Below the pieces are notes generated by a model. The model did no database searches. It was not told the origin of the DNA and was given only the letters and a program-made list of their open reading frames with translations. From Bolinopsis microptera (taxonomy: Eukaryota > Ctenophora > Tentaculata > Lobata > Bolinopsidae), in assembly GCF_026151205.1 (NCBI RefSeq), contig NC_087072.1:21356103-21420102 (forward strand): a DNA stretch of 64,000 bases. Reading direction: 5' to 3'. Position 1 is the first letter of the stretch. The number at the start of each line of letters is the position of its first letter. A program made the position numbers and the translations under genes. Shown here one piece after another: positions 60,503-64,000 of this stretch.

Positions 60503-63500
60503 ATGTACAATGTATGGCCCCAAAGGTTTTGCTCTATTACGGGTAAACCTAGGATGCTGCAGATTCAACTCTGTACATTCAGACCGTCTGTGCGTGGTGA
60601 AGAGCCACATCCTGCTCGAGGTGGGGCTGCATGCAACTTCAGCGATGGAGTTGTAACTGAACACAGCGGATCTAGGGGTGCACCCCCGAAAAAAAGCCGG
60701 GCATCCTCAGAACAAGCTCGTGATGATGGTGATTTGGGTTAATGAAGATGTAACAGATTCCGGAACTATGGGAGCACCATCTGTCATCTTTCCGTTTTAT
60801 TTACTGTATGTGGGAACATCTACTGATGAAGTAGCTATCAAGAGAGCCATTCCAGTGGCGCAGGTGGCTCACGTGTCACATAGCCAACAGAAAAGAAACA
60901 TGATGAATAGTTCTTACAGCACTAGGGTATCAGCCCCTACTTTTGTTTCTGGACGTGAAGGTGGTAATGATTTCACCAACTTAAATCCGAATGGAAGGTT
61001 GGTGAATGATGAGCCTAATCAACCTGAAACACCCAACATAAACGAAAACAACAAAAAAAGTTTATTTTCATGTACCGACATAACCTGGGTAGGCACTCTT
61101 AACACTAGAACGATAAGAACTGCTCAGAGGAAACTGGAGATGGTACATCTTTTCGAGAAGAGTGGAGCAGAGATTGTAGGTATCCAAGAGCACAGGATAG
61201 TCCATGAAGAGCCTGTCAAAGTAGAGAGAGTTGGCAAGAGCAGCTATCTAATTACTTCATCAGCTACTAGGAATCGGGCCCAGGCAGCAGTGGGCGGAGT
61301 GGGATTCATCCTAACTAGCAAGGCATTTGACGCAACTACGGAGATAACACCAGTAACGGAGAGAATCCTTAAGATATCTCTAAATGGTAATCCTAAACCA
61401 ACCTTCGTCTGTGTCTACGGACCTACGGAGGCAGATAGTGTAGAAGCAGCAGAGAAGTTTCATACCGATCTAAGGTGTGCAGTCTCACAGATCCCTGCTC
61501 ACAACTTCTTGGAGGTGATTGGGGATTTTAACGCTCACCTTTCAAAGAGGGACGAGAATGACTTTGGTTGGTATTTCCATGAGAGAACCAACAGAAATGG
61601 GGAGCTGCTTCGGGATACTGCCCTGGAATGTAATCTGGAGATTACAAACACCAGGTTCAGAAAGAAGCGGGGTAAGATGTGGACTCACCTATCGGATGGA
61701 ACCCTGAATAAGTCTCAGTTAGACTTTATTCTAGTGAGGAAGAAGTGGAGGAACAGTGTCAAAAATACTGAAGTCTACAGCTTCTTTAGTACACTGGGTA
61801 CTGATCATAGACTTGTTTTGTCTAAGATCAAGCTATCTCTTCGACGAGCAAAAAAGCAACCCAAGAAAACCTGGTATAATTGGGGAGCACTTAAATCGGA
61901 TGAAGACCTACAGAAGAGATATGCTGTAGAAGTCAAGAATCGGTACTCTGCTTTATGCGAGCAAACCGATGAAAGTGAGGTTACGGAACTGTATGGGCAT
62001 TTTGTTGATGCGATTGCTGATACCAACAAAGCCATACTGCCTAAGAGAGAAAAGAAGAGACGTGACGATTTCGCGGGTGATCAGCGAGTTCAAAGCGTGC
62101 GTACAGCCTTGCAGCAAGCAGAGACTGTCTATCACCGGGATCCTAGTGAAGACAGTCGACTGTCTGTTAAGCTACTAAAAACTGAACTGGATCAGGTGTA
62201 CCAGGACATCTTTGAAGAAGATCTAGTTGCCAAGGTTAGAAGGGTCGAAATGGCTGCAGACAGATGCAAAAACAAAGAAAGTTGGAATGTCATAAATGAG
62301 ATAACTGGCAGGAAGGCCAAGGGGGCAACTCAAATAAGGGGCAACGGAGCCGAAGAAAGGAAGAAAAATTGGCTTGGGCATTTCACGAATCTGTTAGGGA
62401 GTATACCGGATGTGGAAAACGAGCATCCTAGGATCGAGACTCAATTTGAAGGACTCAACATCAGTACAGAACCTTTTACTGTGGATGAGCTTAAAGCTGC
62501 TAAACACAGGATAAAAGAAGGTAAAACACCAGGTGATGACGGCATACCACCTGAAGTCCTCAAAAGATGCGACCTGGATGAAATCGTGCTGTCCTTCTGC
62601 AACAAAGCCCTGACAGATGGTATTGCGCCAGATCAGTGGAGGATAAGTAACATCATCCCGGTTCCCAAAAAGGGAGACTTGACCAACCCTGGAAACTGGA
62701 GGGGGATATCTTTGACTTCTCTCGTAGCTAAGACTCTTAATAGAATGGTGCTTAATAGGATCCAGCCGGCTATAGAGGGGGTACTTAGGGACACTCAGAA
62801 TGGTTTTCGGGAAGGACGGTCCACTACTAGTCACATCTTGGCACTCAGAAGGATTCTAGAGGGGGCTAGACAGAGAAATTTACCGGTAGCTATGGTGTTT
62901 GTTGATTTTAAGAAGGCCTTTGATTCACTTCACCGGGGAATTTTGATGCAAATACTAAAGGCCTATGGAATACCGGACAGTATTGTAGATATCATTAATC
63001 TTCTCTATGTCAACACGAAGGGCAAAGTTATAACACCAGATGGGGATACCGAGCTATTTGATATCCTGGCAGGAGTTCTTCAAGGGGATACATTAGCACC
63101 ATACTTGTTCATTATAGCCCTTGACTATTGCATGAGACAAGCCTTAAGCAAGCATCCTGAAATAGGATTTACCATTAAGCCTTATCGGAGTAGGAGAGTC
63201 AAGGCGGAGAAGATAACAGACACTGGTTTTGCAGATGACATTGCTCTGATAGCAGATACTGTAAAGGAGGCAGAGATGCTGATGCTAGAGGTAGAAAGAG
63301 TTGCTGCTACAGTGGGACTTAAAATGAATGAAGGGAAAACCAAATTCATTACTCAGAACATCGAGAACCCTGATACCATCAAGTCCCTGGGTAACAACAC
63401 AATAGAGCACGTGGAAGACTTTACCTACCTTGGTTCTAGAATCAGAGACAGTGAGAGCGATATCAGAGTTAGGAAAGGAAGAGCATGGGGAGCATGCCAC

Positions 63501-64000
63501 ACTCTCAAAAAACTTTGGAAATCTAACCTTAGAAAGTCTATCAAGACCAGAGTGTTCACAGCACTAGTCGAGTCGGTGCTTCTATACGGTTCTGAGATTT
63601 GGACTATGACGAAAAGGCTGGAGAAGATGGTTGATGGTTGCTATACACGAATGCTAAGAATGGCCCTTAACATCAATCAATATCGAGACCATGTCAGCAA
63701 CCACAGTCTGTACGGTGATCTTCCTAAAGTCAGCTCCAAGATAACCCAACGAAGGCTCAGACTTGCAGGTCATGCTCACCGACATCCGGAGCTGACACTG
63801 AACAAACTGATCCTCTGGAAGCCGAGTCATGGGCATACTAACAGGGGCGACCTTACCTAACACTACTAGATAACCTAAAAGCAGATACTGGGCTGAAATC
63901 AGTAGATGAGATAGCTAGACTGATGGAGGACAGAAAGCTGTGGAGAACTGTTGTCAATGGATCTCGGGAATACTACCCGCCTTAAGTCAAGTAAGTCAGT
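60503..64000 (+). mobile_element. APE-type LINE, truncated by window end
   Basis: The element contains the long ORF at 60678. Its 5' border is not defined; the frame at 60503-60742 may be part of its 5' region. The tail follows 63985 but the 3' end is outside the window. Target duplications therefore cannot be checked. It lies downstream of exon 5 of the EXD1-like gene and could sit in its next intron. Confidence 0.75.
60678..63985 (+). CDS. LINE ORF: AP-endonuclease and reverse transcriptase
   Basis: Uninterrupted for 1,060 codons to a stop at 63858-63860. One missing base near 63845 would restore the family's C-terminal tail (LLDNLKAD, EIARLMEDRKLWR) to a TAA at 63983-63985. The AP-like endonuclease comes first (GIQEHR, VYGPTE, VIGDFNAHL, SQLDFILV, GTDHRLV), with the catalytic Glu, Asp, Asn and His motifs present. 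The reverse transcriptase follows (VFVDFKKAFDSL, LQGDTLAPYLF, GFADDIALIA). After it come the YLGS segment and a GHAHRHPE...LWKPSHG tail typical of RTE-like and related invertebrate LINEs. The N-terminal about 120 residues are unremarkable. It nicks target DNA and copies its RNA there. Nearly intact, so recently active. The true start may be a later ATG. Confidence 0.85.

Overview
The window reads as AT-rich metazoan nuclear DNA (I estimate mid-30s % GC). Genes have canonical GT-AG introns with matching phases. The content is mobile-element debris, microsatellites and minisatellites, LINE retrotransposons of two types, and a few host genes (hAT-derived/BED finger, EXD1-like exonuclease domain, LDL-receptor class A repeats). 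An invertebrate is likely, possibly a cnidarian or another marine lineage, but the sequence does not prove the taxon.

Layout. 1-271: terminus of a G-rich DNA element. 1951-5459: a probably full-length 3.5 kb minus-strand LINE (PHD finger, reverse transcriptase, CCHC knuckle, restriction-like endonuclease) bounded by 16-bp direct repeats; its ORF is broken by one stop and two frameshifts. 5.5-9.2 kb: a mosaic of repeated GC-richer modules holding three copies of an 80-87 bp mini-transposon with 8-9 bp target duplications. 10636-18224: a 12-exon minus-strand gene derived from a hAT transposase, with an N-terminal BED finger, a large Ser/Asn/Leu/Gly repeat insertion and no recognisable first two catalytic aspartates. 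18.3-41 kb: essentially gene-free, with (GA)n tracts, two copies of a 0.72 kb DNA element inserted in tandem repeats, a 1.69 kb array of a 7-bp repeat and a 40-bp minisatellite. 41.6-47.6 kb: a tentative small minus-strand gene with an AT-hook-like motif. 52030-59348: the first five coding exons of a plus-strand EXD1-like gene whose exonuclease motif I is lost; its fourth intron holds a LINE remnant. 59620-60081: a small secreted protein with three LDLa repeats, minus strand. 60179-60347: a MITE with perfect 25-bp inverted termini. About 60.5-64.0 kb: an almost intact APE-type LINE running to the window end.

No operon-like or pathway linkage is visible. Two themes recur. One is turnover by transposons, including domestication of a transposase. 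The other is a strong excess of the palindrome CACGTG (E-box), often as TCACGTGA, across the non-coding DNA from 10 kb onward. Several coding frames carry a single shift inside simple repeats, which could be real decay or consensus error.
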